Of a DNA stretch of 64,000 bases, positions 25,879-34,200 are shown one piece after another (positions within the stretch are counted from its first letter, which is position 1; each line of letters starts with the position of its first letter). A program made the translations under genes and the position numbers. Below the pieces are notes generated by a model. It was not told where the DNA came from. It made no database searches and saw only the letters and a program-made list of their open reading frames with translations. Origin of the DNA: Bradyrhizobium sp. AZCC 1693 (GTDB lineage: Bacteria > Pseudomonadota > Alphaproteobacteria > Rhizobiales > Xanthobacteraceae); the NCBI RefSeq assembly GCF_036924745.1, contig NZ_JAZHSD010000001.1, positions 558,001 to 622,000 of the forward strand, in the 5' to 3' direction.

Positions 25879-25905
25879 GGCCCGCCGGCGCCGCGCCGGC
25901 GGGCC
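25879..25905 (+). repeat. Very stable hairpin between the binding-protein gene and livH
   Basis: A 27-base near-perfect palindrome (12-bp GC-only arms plus a short loop) begins eight bases after the binding-protein stop. No T-run follows, so it is not a clean terminator. Such structures usually protect the upstream message and lower expression of downstream permease genes. Confidence 0.7.
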
Positions 25906-25960
25906 TCCTCTCGCGTCCCCACGCGATTCCGCGTCTTAAACGAGATTGAGTGCGAAACCG

Positions 25961-26848
25961 ATGCAAGCTCTTTACGCCCAGCTTTTGGTGGGACTGATCA
26001 ACGGATCGTTCTACGCGCTGCTCAGTCTCGGGCTCGCCGTGATCTTCGGCATGCTCAACATCATCAATTTCGCCCATGGCGCGCTCTACATGATGGGCGC
26101 GTTCTGCGCGTATTTCCTGCTGAACCTCACCGGCATCGGCTACTGGTGGGCGTTACTCGTCGCTCCCATCGTGGTCGGCATCTTCGGCATGATCCTCGAG
26201 CGGACCATGCTGCAATGGCTGGCCGGCCTCGACCACCTCTATGGTCTGTTGCTGACCTTCGGCATCGCGCTGATCGTGCAGGGCGTGTTCCAGAACTATT
26301 TCGGCTCGTCCGGGCTGCCCTATGCGATTCCCGATTACCCACAGATCGGCGAATGGCGCGGGCTGCAGGGCGGCATGAATCTCGGCTTCATGTTCCTCCC
26401 GGTCTACCGTGGCTGGGTCGTCATCTTCTCGCTCGTGGTCTGCATCGCGACCTGGTACCTGATCGAAAAGACGCGGCTTGGGGCTTACCTGCGCGCCGCG
26501 ACCGAAAATCCGACCCTGGTGCGCGCGTTCGGCATCAACGTGCCCAGGATGATCACGCTGACTTACGGGCTCGGCGTCGGCCTGGCCGCGTTGGCCGGCG
26601 TGTTGTCGGCGCCGATCAACCAGGTGCGGCCGCTGATGGGCGCCGATCTGATCATCGTCGTGTTCGCGGTGGTGGTGATCGGCGGCATGGGATCGATCAT
26701 GGGATCGATCATCACCGGATTTGCGCTCGGCGTGATCGAAGGACTGACCAAGTATTTTTATCCCGAGGCTTCCAACACCGTGGTGTTTGTCCTGATGGTG
26801 CTGGTGTTACTGGTGAAGCCAACGGGACTGACCGGACGGGCGGCCTGA
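25961..26848 (+). CDS. livH: HAAT-family permease (LivH)
   Basis: This inner-membrane permease of about 295 residues opens with the typical ALYAQLLVGLINGSFYALLSLGLAVIFGMLNIINFAHG. About eight helices follow and the EAA-like coupling region is TRLGAYLRAATENPTLVRAFGINV. The end has GSIITGFALGVIEGLTKYFYPE. ATG 25961 is chosen as the start; an in-frame TTG lies five codons earlier. It pairs with LivM, whose gene begins two bases after its stop. Confidence 0.9.
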   Translation: MQALYAQLLVGLINGSFYALLSLGLAVIFGMLNIINFAHGALYMMGAFCAYFLLNLTGIGYWWALLVAPIVVGIFGMILERTMLQWLAGLDHLYGLLLTFGIALIVQGVFQNYFGSSGLPYAIPDYPQIGEWRGLQGGMNLGFMFLPVYRGWVVIFSLVVCIATWYLIEKTRLGAYLRAATENPTLVRAFGINVPRMITLTYGLGVGLAALAGVLSAPINQVRPLMGADLIIVVFAVVVIGGMGSIMGSIITGFALGVIEGLTKYFYPEASNTVVFVLMVLVLLVKPTGLTGRAA

Positions 26849-26849
26849 C

Positions 26850-27818
26850 ATGAGCGCATTGACTGACGACACACTGCCGTTAACGCCGCGCGCGATGCGC
26901 GACGAAATGATCGTATTCGCGGCGATGGCGGTGCTGCTGGGGCTTGTGCCACTGACCGGCATCTACCCGTTCTTCGTGATGCAGGCCCTGTGCTTCGCGC
27001 TGCTCGCCTGCGCGTTCAACCTGCTGATCGGCTATGGCGGCCTGCTGTCGTTCGGCCACGCGATGTTTCTGGGCACCGCGGGCTACTGCACGGCGCATGC
27101 GCTCAAGGTGTGGGGTCTGTCGCCAGAACTCGGAATTCTGGTCGGCGTCGCCGGCGCCGCCGCGCTCTCCGTCGTCACCGGCTTCATCTCGATCCGCCGG
27201 CAGGGCATCTACTTCTCGATGATCACGCTGGCGCTGTCGCAGTTGCTTTACTTCATCTACCTGCAGGCGCCGTTCACCCATGGCGAAGACGGCATTCAGG
27301 GCATTCCGCAGGGCTACCTGTTCGGCATCTTCAATCTCGCCAGGCCGACGGTGCTTTACTACGTCGTGCTGGCCGGTTTCCTCGGCGGTTTTCTGCTGAT
27401 CTACCGCACCATCAACTCGCCGTTCGGCGAGGTCTTGAAGGCGATCCGCGAGAATGAGCCGCGCGCGATCTCGCTGGGCTACAAGACCGACCAGTACAAG
27501 CTGCTCGCTTTCATCCTGTCCGGCACGCTCGCGGGCTTTGCCGGTTCGCTAAAGGTGTTTGTGGCACAAAATGCTTCGCTGACCGACGTGCACTGGACGA
27601 TGTCGGGTGAAATCGTGCTAATGACGCTGGTCGGCGGCCTCGGCACCATCTTTGGCCCTGTTGTCGGCGCCTTCGTCATCATCGCCATGCAGCAATATCT
27701 GGCCGGGTTCGGCCAGTGGGTGACGGTGATCCAGGGCGTCATCTTCGTCGCCTGCGTGCTGACCTTCCGCCGTGGCGTGATCGGCGAGATCGCGCATTAT
27801 TTGCGCCGATCCCTGTAA
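26850..27818 (+). CDS. livM: HAAT-family permease (LivM)
   Basis: This 322-residue second permease has the family marks CAFNLLIGYGGLLSFGHAMFLG and SIRRQGIYFSMITLALSQLLYF. The coupling-loop stretch is SPFGEVLKAIRENEPRAISLGY, and GSLKVFVAQNASL lies near the end. It completes the transporter operon (two ATPases, binding protein, two permeases). No accessory enzyme gene follows that would name the substrate. Confidence 0.92.
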   Translation: MSALTDDTLPLTPRAMRDEMIVFAAMAVLLGLVPLTGIYPFFVMQALCFALLACAFNLLIGYGGLLSFGHAMFLGTAGYCTAHALKVWGLSPELGILVGVAGAAALSVVTGFISIRRQGIYFSMITLALSQLLYFIYLQAPFTHGEDGIQGIPQGYLFGIFNLARPTVLYYVVLAGFLGGFLLIYRTINSPFGEVLKAIRENEPRAISLGYKTDQYKLLAFILSGTLAGFAGSLKVFVAQNASLTDVHWTMSGEIVLMTLVGGLGTIFGPVVGAFVIIAMQQYLAGFGQWVTVIQGVIFVACVLTFRRGVIGEIAHYLRRSL

Positions 27819-27912
27819 AAAGGCCGGTTTTGGCGCAGTTTTCGGCTTCACAAAGCGGTGGATGACCCGGTTCCCGAGTCGCCTCGTGGCGCGTTTTTCC
27901 CTCGAATGGTCT

Positions 27913-27930
27913 ATGACAGCTTTGTGACAG
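27913..27930 (-). promoter_or_regulatory. Pho-box-like site before DUF47-pit
   Basis: ATGACAG-CTTT-GTGACAG consists of two seven-base half sites with 11-base periodicity. It is the reverse complement of a Pho box (CTGTCAY-N4-CTGTCAT). It lies 34 bases before the DUF47 start codon. In Sinorhizobium the homologous orfA-pit operon is repressed by PhoB in low phosphate; a site in this orientation close to the gene fits repression. No binding data are available. Confidence 0.6.
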
Positions 27931-27964
27931 GCCGCCTGGGCGGCCGTTTCTGAACGACGGAAAA

Positions 27965-28615
27965 ATGCCCATGCTGCGCTGGTTTCGTGCCTTTTTGCCC
28001 AAGGAGGAGCGTTTTTTTGACCTGTTTGCTCGCCACGCCCAGACGGTCGTGCAGGGGGCGCTGGCGCTTCAGGACATGCTGCGCGGCGGCGACGAAACGC
28101 CGGTGTTCTGCCAGCGCGTCAACCAGTTCGAAAATGACGCCGACGGCATTACCCGCGAGGTGCTGACCGCGGTCCGCCGCACTTTCATTACCCCGTTCGA
28201 CCGCGGTGACATCAAGAACCTGATCACGTCGATGGACGACGCGATCGACCAGATGCAGCAGACCGCAAAGGCGGTGGTGCTGTTCGAGGTCCGCACTTTC
28301 GAGCCGCCGATGCGCGAGATCGGGACCCTGCTGGTCGAGTGCGCCAATCTGGTCGGTCGCGCGCTGCCGCTGATGCAGTCGATCGGAAACAATGTCGCGA
28401 TGCTGAGCGCCATTACCGAGGAGATCGGAAAGCTGGAGGGCCGCATCGACGATCTCCACGATATCGGATTGAAGGAACTGTTTCTCAAACATCGCAGCGG
28501 CAACACGATGGATTTCGTGGTGGGGGCCGAGATCTACAAGCATCTTGAGAAAGTGTCCGATCGTTTCGATGACGTCGCCAATGAGATCAACTCCATCGTG
28601 ATCGAACAGGTCTGA
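27965..28615 (+). CDS. DUF47 (PhoU-like) Pit accessory protein
   Basis: This 216-residue all-helical PhoU-like protein is of the type encoded with Pit transporters. Markers are ERFFDLFARHAQTVVQGALALQ at the start, then FENDADGITREVLTAVRRTFITPFDRGDIKNLI, and LEKVSDRFDDVANEINSIVIEQ at the end, with the acidic metal-binding clusters of the family. It probably regulates Pit activity. Its stop codon lies inside a palindromic intergenic repeat that separates it from pit. Confidence 0.92.
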   Translation: MPMLRWFRAFLPKEERFFDLFARHAQTVVQGALALQDMLRGGDETPVFCQRVNQFENDADGITREVLTAVRRTFITPFDRGDIKNLITSMDDAIDQMQQTAKAVVLFEVRTFEPPMREIGTLLVECANLVGRALPLMQSIGNNVAMLSAITEEIGKLEGRIDDLHDIGLKELFLKHRSGNTMDFVVGAEIYKHLEKVSDRFDDVANEINSIVIEQV

Positions 28616-28662
28616 GCATGATCCGGAAAAGTGGATACCGGTTTTCCGACAAGATCATGCTC
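28614..28662. repeat. Palindromic intergenic repeat overlapping the DUF47 stop
   Basis: This 49-base element begins GAGCATGATC and ends GATCATGCTC, with a second inner pairing of CCGGAAAA and TTTTCCG around the centre. The family is abundant between genes in Bradyrhizobium. Its first two bases are the last two bases of the DUF47 stop codon. It lies inside the operon, so it will be transcribed as a hairpin. Confidence 0.8.
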
Positions 28663-28691
28663 AAGCAAGTGATATAGGGCAGGGCCATCAC

Positions 28692-29696
28692 GTGGATGCC
28701 ACCCTGGGTCTTCCGATTCTGGTCTTCTTGATCGCGGTCGCGCTGCTGTTCGACTTCCTCAACGGGCTGCACGACGCCGCCAATTCGATCGCAACGATCG
28801 TGTCGACGCGCGTGCTGCGCCCGCAATATGCGGTGATCTGGGCCGCCTTCTTCAATTTCATCGCCTTCCTGGTGTTCGGGCTCCACGTCGCCAATACGAT
28901 CGGCACCGGCATCATCGAGCCGAGCGTGGTCGATGCCACCGTGATCTTCGCGGCACTTGTGGGCGCCATCGTCTGGAACCTGATCACCTGGGCGCTCGGG
29001 ATTCCCTCGTCCAGTTCGCATGCGCTGATCGGCGGGCTGGTAGGGGCGGGGATCGCAAAAGCCGGAATTTCGGCCGCAGTCTGGACCGGCCTGACCAAGA
29101 CGCTGCTTGCCATCGTGCTGTCGCCGCTGGTCGGGTTTCTGCTGGCACTGATGCTGGTCGCGATCGTGTCCTGGCTCTCGGTACGTTCGACGCCGTTTGC
29201 GGTCGACCGCGCTTTCCGCATCTTGCAATTCGTCTCAGCGTCGCTCTATTCGCTCGGCCATGGCGGCAATGACGCGCAAAAGACCATGGGCATCATCGCG
29301 GTGCTGCTGTATTCGCAGGGGCACCTCGGCGCGGATTTTAACATCCCGTTCTGGGTCGTGATCTCCTGCCAGGCGGCCATGGGCCTCGGCACGTTGATGG
29401 GCGGCTGGCGCATCGTCCGCACCATGGGGCTGCGGATCACGAAGTTGACGCCGATGCAGGGCTTTTGCGCCGAAACCGGCGGAGCGGCGACCCTGTTCAT
29501 GGCGACCTATCTTGGGGTTCCCGTCTCCACGACCCACACCATTACCGGCGCCATCGTCGGCGTCGGCGCAGCTCGGCGCGTCTCGGCAGTGCGCTGGAAC
29601 GTGGCGAGTTCGATCGTCTATGCCTGGGTGATCACCATTCCGGCTTCCGCAATCGTGGCGGCGCTGACCTATTGGGCGGCACTGTTGCTGCGCTGA
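28692..29696 (+). CDS. pit: Low-affinity inorganic phosphate transporter Pit
   Basis: This 334-residue inner-membrane transporter takes up metal-phosphate complexes driven by protons. The duplicated PiT signature is visible as FDFLNGLHDAANSIATIVSTR in the first half and LGHGGNDAQKTMGIIAVLLYS in the second. GVPVSTTHTITGAIVGVG lies near the C-terminus. The GTG at 28692 is the start. Its length is that of the short rhizobial Pit proteins. It is co-transcribed with the DUF47 gene and ends directly against the convergent sugE gene. Confidence 0.93.
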   Translation: MDATLGLPILVFLIAVALLFDFLNGLHDAANSIATIVSTRVLRPQYAVIWAAFFNFIAFLVFGLHVANTIGTGIIEPSVVDATVIFAALVGAIVWNLITWALGIPSSSSHALIGGLVGAGIAKAGISAAVWTGLTKTLLAIVLSPLVGFLLALMLVAIVSWLSVRSTPFAVDRAFRILQFVSASLYSLGHGGNDAQKTMGIIAVLLYSQGHLGADFNIPFWVVISCQAAMGLGTLMGGWRIVRTMGLRITKLTPMQGFCAETGGAATLFMATYLGVPVSTTHTITGAIVGVGAARRVSAVRWNVASSIVYAWVITIPASAIVAALTYWAALLLR

Positions 29697-30011
29697 TCAG
29701 GTGACAAGCTTGAGCCCGACGATGCCGGCCACGATCAGCCCGATGCAGGCGAGGCGGGCGACGGTGGCGGGGTCACCAAATAGCGCGATGCCCAGGATAG
29801 CCGTTCCGACCGCGCCGATACCGGTCCACACCGCGTAAGCGGTTCCGATCGGCAGCGCTTTCAAGGCCAGACCGAGCAGGAGGATGCTGCCTGCCATGCA
29901 GGCGAGCGTCAGGACGGATGGAACGAGCCGTGTGAAACCCTCAGTATATTTGAGGCCGATCGCCCAGCCCACTTCCATGAGGCCGGCGACGAACAACACG
30001 ATCCAGGCCAT
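29697..30011 (-). CDS. sugE: SMR-family guanidinium exporter (SugE/Gdx)
   Basis: This 104-residue four-helix small multidrug resistance protein has the conserved glutamate in helix 1 ([22 protein letters not shown]). [24 protein letters not shown] is the helix-3 signature, and the last helix is [16 protein letters not shown]. The Gly-x-Lys and Trp context in helix 1 is that of the SugE/Gdx branch, which exports guanidinium rather than broad quaternary ammonium drugs. The start at 30011 has GGAGG six bases upstream. A guanidine-II riboswitch in its leader supports the substrate. Confidence 0.92.
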   Translation of the reverse strand: MAWIVLFVAGLMEVGWAIGLKYTEGFTRLVPSVLTLACMAGSILLLGLALKALPIGTAYAVWTGIGAVGTAILGIALFGDPATVARLACIGLIVAGIVGLKLVT

Positions 30012-30012
30012 C

Positions 30013-30077
30013 ACGACCCTCCGAACCAGGCAGGGTCGTCCCCGCGGATGAGCTGTGAATTGGAAGGCCGTCCTTCC
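30013..30077 (-). promoter_or_regulatory. Guanidine-II (mini-ykkC) riboswitch
   Basis: The sugE leader contains two six-base-pair hairpins. One is GGAAGG-ACGG-CCTTCC (30062-30077), the other GCGGGG-ACGA-CCCTGC (30030-30045). They are 16 nt apart in the RNA. Tandem hairpins with ACGR loops define the guanidine-II class. The loop and 3' strand of the second hairpin (ACGACCCT, 30032-30039) are perfectly complementary to AGGGTCGT overlapping the ribosome site (30013-30020). Ligand binding should therefore keep the second hairpin closed and free the ribosome site, an ON switch. Confidence 0.88.
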
Positions 30078-30165
30078 GCTGCCGATATGGGACTGGTGAG
30101 CTGCCTCCGCAACCACCAAATGAGGCTTGATTAGCCCGGTTTTCCCTGCCAAACGCTCGAGCCTC

Positions 30166-31785
30166 ATGTCCGACATTGCCGTCACCGCCGACTCGCCGTC
30201 CCGCTCGCCGCTCTCAGATGAAGTGGCGCGGCGGCGCACGTTTGCGATCATCTCTCACCCGGACGCCGGCAAGACCACGCTGACCGAAAAGCTCCTGCTG
30301 TTCGGCGGCGCCATCAATCTGGCAGGACAGGTCAAGGCCAAAGGCGAGCGGCGCAATACCCGTTCCGACTGGATGAAGATCGAGCGCGAGCGCGGCATCT
30401 CCGTCGTGACCTCCGTGATGACGTTCGAATTCGAGGGGCTCGTCTTTAACCTGCTGGACACGCCGGGCCACGAGGACTTTTCCGAAGACACCTACCGCAC
30501 GCTGACCGCGGTCGATTCCGCCGTGATGGTGATCGACGCCGCCAAGGGCATCGAGGCGCGGACGCGAAAGTTGTTCGAGGTGTGCCGGCTGCGCGACATT
30601 CCGATTATCACCTTCATCAACAAGATGGACCGCGAGAGCCGCGATACTTTCGATCTGCTGGACGAGATCGAAAAGACGCTGGCGCTCGATACTACGCCGA
30701 TGACCTGGCCGGTCGGCCGGGGGCGCGATTTCCTCGGCACCTACGACGTGGTCAATGGCGGCGTGCGCCTGCTCGAAGGCGGCGGCGCCAAGACCGGCGC
30801 GACCGAGCAGATCGACATCGCCGATCTCGCAGGCCGCAATGCCAATCTCGACGTCGCCGAGATCAAGGATGAACTCGCGCTGGTCTCGGAAGCCTGCAAG
30901 CCGTTCGAGCTGGAGGCGTTTCGCGAGGGCCATCTGACGCCGGTCTATTTCGGCAGCGCGCTGCGCAATTTTGGCGTCGGCGACTTGCTGGAAGGTCTCG
31001 GCAAGTTCGCGCCTGCGCCGCGCGCGCAGGATTCGAACCTGCGCAAGGTCGAAGCGGCCGAGCCGCGCATGAGCGCCTTCGTGTTCAAGATCCAGGCTAA
31101 CATGGATCCGAACCACCGCGACCGCATCGCCTTTGCGCGGCTTTGCTCCGGCAAGCTGAGCCGCGGCATGAAGGCGAAGCTGGTGCGCACCGGCAAGAAC
31201 ATGAGCCTGTCGAGCCCGCAATTCTTCTTCGCCCAGGACCGTTCGGTGGCGGACGAGGCGTTCGCCGGTGACGTCGTCGGCATTCCCAACCACGGTACTT
31301 TACGGATCGGCGATACGCTGACCGAAGGCGAAGACATCACCTTCGTCGGCGTTCCCAGTTTTGCGCCGGAAATCGTCCGCCGCGTGCGCCTGACGGACGC
31401 GATGAAGGCCAAGAAGCTGAAAGAGGCGCTGCAGCAGATGTCGGAAGAGGGCGTGGTGCAGGTGTTCCGGCCGCGCGATGGCGCGCCGGCGCTGGTCGGC
31501 GTCGTCGGGCCGCTGCAGCTCGACGTGCTGAAGGCGCGGCTCGATGCCGAATATTCGCTGCCGGTGGAATTCGAGATTTCAGAATTCCAGCTCGCGCGCT
31601 GGGTCTCATCCGACGACCGCAAGAAGTTGGAGGCTTTCATCGCGGCCAACGGCTCCGGCATCGCCGATGACGTCGATGGCGATCCGGTGTTCATGGCCAA
31701 GAACGAGTTTTATCTCGGCTACACCCGCGAGCGGGCCGAGGGCATTACCTTCTCCAACGTCAAGGACGTGAAGAAGAAAGCGTAG
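30166..31785 (+). CDS. prfC: Peptide chain release factor 3
   Basis: This 539-residue translational GTPase recycles RF1/RF2 after termination. G-domain motifs are [19 protein letters not shown] (G1), [12 protein letters not shown] (G2), [17 protein letters not shown] (G3) and [12 protein letters not shown] (G4). The C-terminal domains carry [12 protein letters not shown] and [17 protein letters not shown], which are specific to RF3. The ATG at 30166 is chosen; upstream in-frame codons extend into the sugE regulatory region. Divergent from sugE, it has its own promoter in the 154-bp gap. Confidence 0.94.
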   Translation: MSDIAVTADSPSRSPLSDEVARRRTFAIISHPDAGKTTLTEKLLLFGGAINLAGQVKAKGERRNTRSDWMKIERERGISVVTSVMTFEFEGLVFNLLDTPGHEDFSEDTYRTLTAVDSAVMVIDAAKGIEARTRKLFEVCRLRDIPIITFINKMDRESRDTFDLLDEIEKTLALDTTPMTWPVGRGRDFLGTYDVVNGGVRLLEGGGAKTGATEQIDIADLAGRNANLDVAEIKDELALVSEACKPFELEAFREGHLTPVYFGSALRNFGVGDLLEGLGKFAPAPRAQDSNLRKVEAAEPRMSAFVFKIQANMDPNHRDRIAFARLCSGKLSRGMKAKLVRTGKNMSLSSPQFFFAQDRSVADEAFAGDVVGIPNHGTLRIGDTLTEGEDITFVGVPSFAPEIVRRVRLTDAMKAKKLKEALQQMSEEGVVQVFRPRDGAPALVGVVGPLQLDVLKARLDAEYSLPVEFEISEFQLARWVSSDDRKKLEAFIAANGSGIADDVDGDPVFMAKNEFYLGYTRERAEGITFSNVKDVKKKA

Positions 31786-32091
31786 TCGGATTCGCTTTTT
31801 CGCGCCAACCCCCGGCGTCGTCCTCCGCGAAAGCGGGGGACCCAGTACGCCGCGGCCTCTCCGTAAATCACTTACCGTCTCTGGAATACTGGATCGCCCG
31901 CCGGAGCCTGTCATCGGGCGCGCATTCGCGCGACCCGTTGGCGGGCGACGACGGGTGAGGCTTTGGCCAAGCGAGAAGGCCCTGATTGCGGAACTATCCC
32001 GCCATGAACGCAGGGATGTGAACGCCATCGGCCTTGATGCGGACCAATAGGCGCATCAGCTTAATCGGGTCGCCCGTGAGGACCCGGCTGC
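31786..32091. repeat. Intergenic region with REP/BIME-like palindromes
   Basis: About 130 bases (31822-31953) form a composite repeat. The left module is GTCCTCCGCGAAAGCGGGGGACC, split here as GTCCTCCGC and GCGGGGGAC arms. The right module contains GATCGCCCGCC near 31893 and GGCGGGCGACGAC near 31939. This is the mosaic of inverted modules typical of Bradyrhizobium intergenic regions. The remaining 140 bases up to the next gene show no gene. Confidence 0.65.
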
Positions 32092-32694
32092 ATGTTTCGA
32101 CCAGCCATCGTCTGCCTGACCGTTATGTTCGTCGGGATGAGCCCCGCCAATGCCCAGTCGCGGCGGCAGATCGACGCGACGCCGTTTTCGCATGCGCCCT
32201 GCAGCGTGCTCGACGGCCAGCCGTGCACGCCCTCATTTTGCAGCGTGTTCAACGACGGACCGTGCATTCCCGAGATTGATTACCCGTACGGCCAGAACCT
32301 GCAACTCACGATCGAAAGCGTACCGCCGCAGGACCAGGCCGCGAAATACCGCAAGCCGGACCACGATCTCGATACGATCGGCGACCTGTTCGCGGCGCTG
32401 CGGTCCTGCTGGTCGCCACCGCCTTCCGACCTCGCACGGCCGGGCATGCAGATGTCGGTTCGCTTCAGCTTCAAGCGCTCGGGCGAGATCATCGCTACCC
32501 CGCGCGTGACCTATGCCACGGCCGGCGCCCCGGCAGATACCCGCGCTGCCTATCTGAAAGCGATCAACACCTCGCTCGCAGGCTGCACGCCGCTCAGGTT
32601 CACGTCCGGACTGGGCGGTGCGCTGGCCGGGCGGCCGATCGCCATCCGCTACGTCGACAACCGCGATTCGGCAAAGCAGGCGGAGAAGCCGTGA
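32092..32694 (+). CDS. Hypothetical secreted protein
   Basis: This 200-residue protein has a clear signal peptide (PAIVCLTVMFVGMSPANA, cleaved before QSRR). Six cysteines are spread over the mature part, four of them in the first 40 residues. The second half (QMSVRFSFKRSGEIIATPRVTYATAGAP) looks like a TonB C-terminal-like alpha/beta domain: charged residues alternate in a strand, followed by the helix TRAAYLKAINTSLAGCTPLRF. No function can be assigned. It stands alone between repeats and the NnrU gene. Confidence 0.7.
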   Translation: MFRPAIVCLTVMFVGMSPANAQSRRQIDATPFSHAPCSVLDGQPCTPSFCSVFNDGPCIPEIDYPYGQNLQLTIESVPPQDQAAKYRKPDHDLDTIGDLFAALRSCWSPPPSDLARPGMQMSVRFSFKRSGEIIATPRVTYATAGAPADTRAAYLKAINTSLAGCTPLRFTSGLGGALAGRPIAIRYVDNRDSAKQAEKP

Positions 32695-32781
32695 CGACGT
32701 CCGCATGACGCATTGCGCACCAAGCCCCTAAAATGATACGCGATTGATCAGAACCAGCCGCGTAGGCAACGGGAGGACGTC

Positions 32782-33366
32782 ATGGGACTGCTGGTGTTGA
32801 TCCTCGGCCTGATCGTGTTCTTCGGCGTCCACACGCTCACTACCCAGCGCAAGCTGCGCGCGCAGGTCATCGCCGTGACGGGCGAGGGCGGTTACAAGAT
32901 CGGCTATGCGCTGGCCTCGTTCGCCGGGCTTGCGTTGATCATCTGGGGCTTTGCCCATTATCGCGCAGCCGGCATGTGGCCCATTTGGGAGCCGCCGACC
33001 TTCCTCAAGCATATCGCCGTGGCCCTGATGCTGCCCGCGGTCATCATGGTGGTCGCTTCCTACATCCGCGGCCGGATCTATACGACGCTGAAGCATCCGA
33101 TGCTGACGGGCATCAAGCTGTGGGCGGCGGCGCATCTGCTCGCCAACGGCGATCTCGGCTCGATCATCCTGTTCGGCTCGTTTCTGGCATGGGCGGTCTA
33201 TGACCGCATCTCGCTCAAACATCGTTCCGACGCCGGCGCGCCGCCGATCCCCGTCGGTGGTCCCGGCAACGATTTGATCGCGATCGCGGTCGGCGTCGTC
33301 GCCTATCTGGCGCTCGCATTCGCGTTCCACCCGGTCGTGATCGGCGTCCCCGTGGTTGGAGCCTAG
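32782..33366 (+). CDS. NnrU family membrane protein
   Basis: This 194-residue protein has about five to six helices and the NnrU family marks. These are the opening [17 protein letters not shown], then [20 protein letters not shown], and the conserved RHPM-type element, here [25 protein letters not shown]. NnrU was first seen near denitrification genes and resembles isoprenylcysteine methyltransferase-like membrane proteins. Its activity is unknown. The panB start lies one base after its stop, so the two are coupled. Confidence 0.85.
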   Translation: MGLLVLILGLIVFFGVHTLTTQRKLRAQVIAVTGEGGYKIGYALASFAGLALIIWGFAHYRAAGMWPIWEPPTFLKHIAVALMLPAVIMVVASYIRGRIYTTLKHPMLTGIKLWAAAHLLANGDLGSIILFGSFLAWAVYDRISLKHRSDAGAPPIPVGGPGNDLIAIAVGVVAYLALAFAFHPVVIGVPVVGA

Positions 33367-33367
33367 C

Positions 33368-34189
33368 ATGTCGGTTCAGTCTGCCATCAAGCGCAAAACG
33401 GCGCCGGATATCCGCGCGCGCAAGAACGGCGAACCGATCGTGATGCTGACGTCCTACCACGCGCATACCGCGGCCCTGGTGGACCGCCATTGCGACGTCA
33501 TTCTGGTCGGCGATTCCCTCGGCAACGTCATGCACGGTTTCGAAACCACCGTGCCGGTGACGCTCGACATGATGATCCTGCAGGGACGCGCGGTGATGCG
33601 CGGTTCGAAGCATGCTCTGGTCGTGGTGGATATGCCGTTCGGCTCCTATGAGGCCTCGAAGGAGCAGGCGTTTCATTCCGCCGTGCGGATATTGAAAGAA
33701 ACCCATTGCGGCGCGGTGAAGCTCGAAGGCGGCGCGCGGATGGCGGAGACAGTGGCGTTCCTGTCCGAGCGCGGCGTGCCGGTCATGGGCCATATCGGAT
33801 TGACGCCGCAATCGATCAACACGCTCGGATCGTTTCGCGCGCAGGGCCGCGACGAGGGCAGTTGGGACCCGATCCTGAATGACGCCCAGGCGATCTCGGA
33901 TGCCGGGGCCTTCTCGGTCGTGATCGAGGCGGTCGCCGAGCCGTTGGCGCGGAAGATCACGCAGACCATCGCGATTCCGACCATCGGCATCGGCGCCAGC
34001 GCGGCCTGCGACGGACAGGTGCTGGTGCTGGAGGACATGCTGGGTCTGTCGCCTCGGACGCCGAAATTCGTTCGCCGCTACGGCGACCTCGGCCCTGCGA
34101 TCGAAGCGGCGATCCAGGGCTATGCCCGCGACGTGCGTTCGCGTGCCTTCCCGGGCCCCGAGCATGTCTACGAGATGAAAAAGAACTGA
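33368..34189 (+). CDS. panB: 3-methyl-2-oxobutanoate hydroxymethyltransferase
   Basis: This 273-residue TIM-barrel enzyme transfers a hydroxymethyl group from methylene-tetrahydrofolate to ketoisovalerate, the first step of pantothenate synthesis. Signatures are [15 protein letters not shown], the metal-binding [11 protein letters not shown], then [15 protein letters not shown] and [40 protein letters not shown] follows near the end. The ATG at 33368 is the natural start. No panC follows; the next gene is an acyl-CoA synthetase. Confidence 0.94.
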   Translation: MSVQSAIKRKTAPDIRARKNGEPIVMLTSYHAHTAALVDRHCDVILVGDSLGNVMHGFETTVPVTLDMMILQGRAVMRGSKHALVVVDMPFGSYEASKEQAFHSAVRILKETHCGAVKLEGGARMAETVAFLSERGVPVMGHIGLTPQSINTLGSFRAQGRDEGSWDPILNDAQAISDAGAFSVVIEAVAEPLARKITQTIAIPTIGIGASAACDGQVLVLEDMLGLSPRTPKFVRRYGDLGPAIEAAIQGYARDVRSRAFPGPEHVYEMKKN

Positions 34190-34200
34190 CGAGGCGCGCC

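Noticed and set aside
29697..30011. Annotation as a QacE-type multidrug exporter
   Set aside because: Helix-1 pattern is of the SugE/Gdx branch and the gene is preceded by a guanidine riboswitch.
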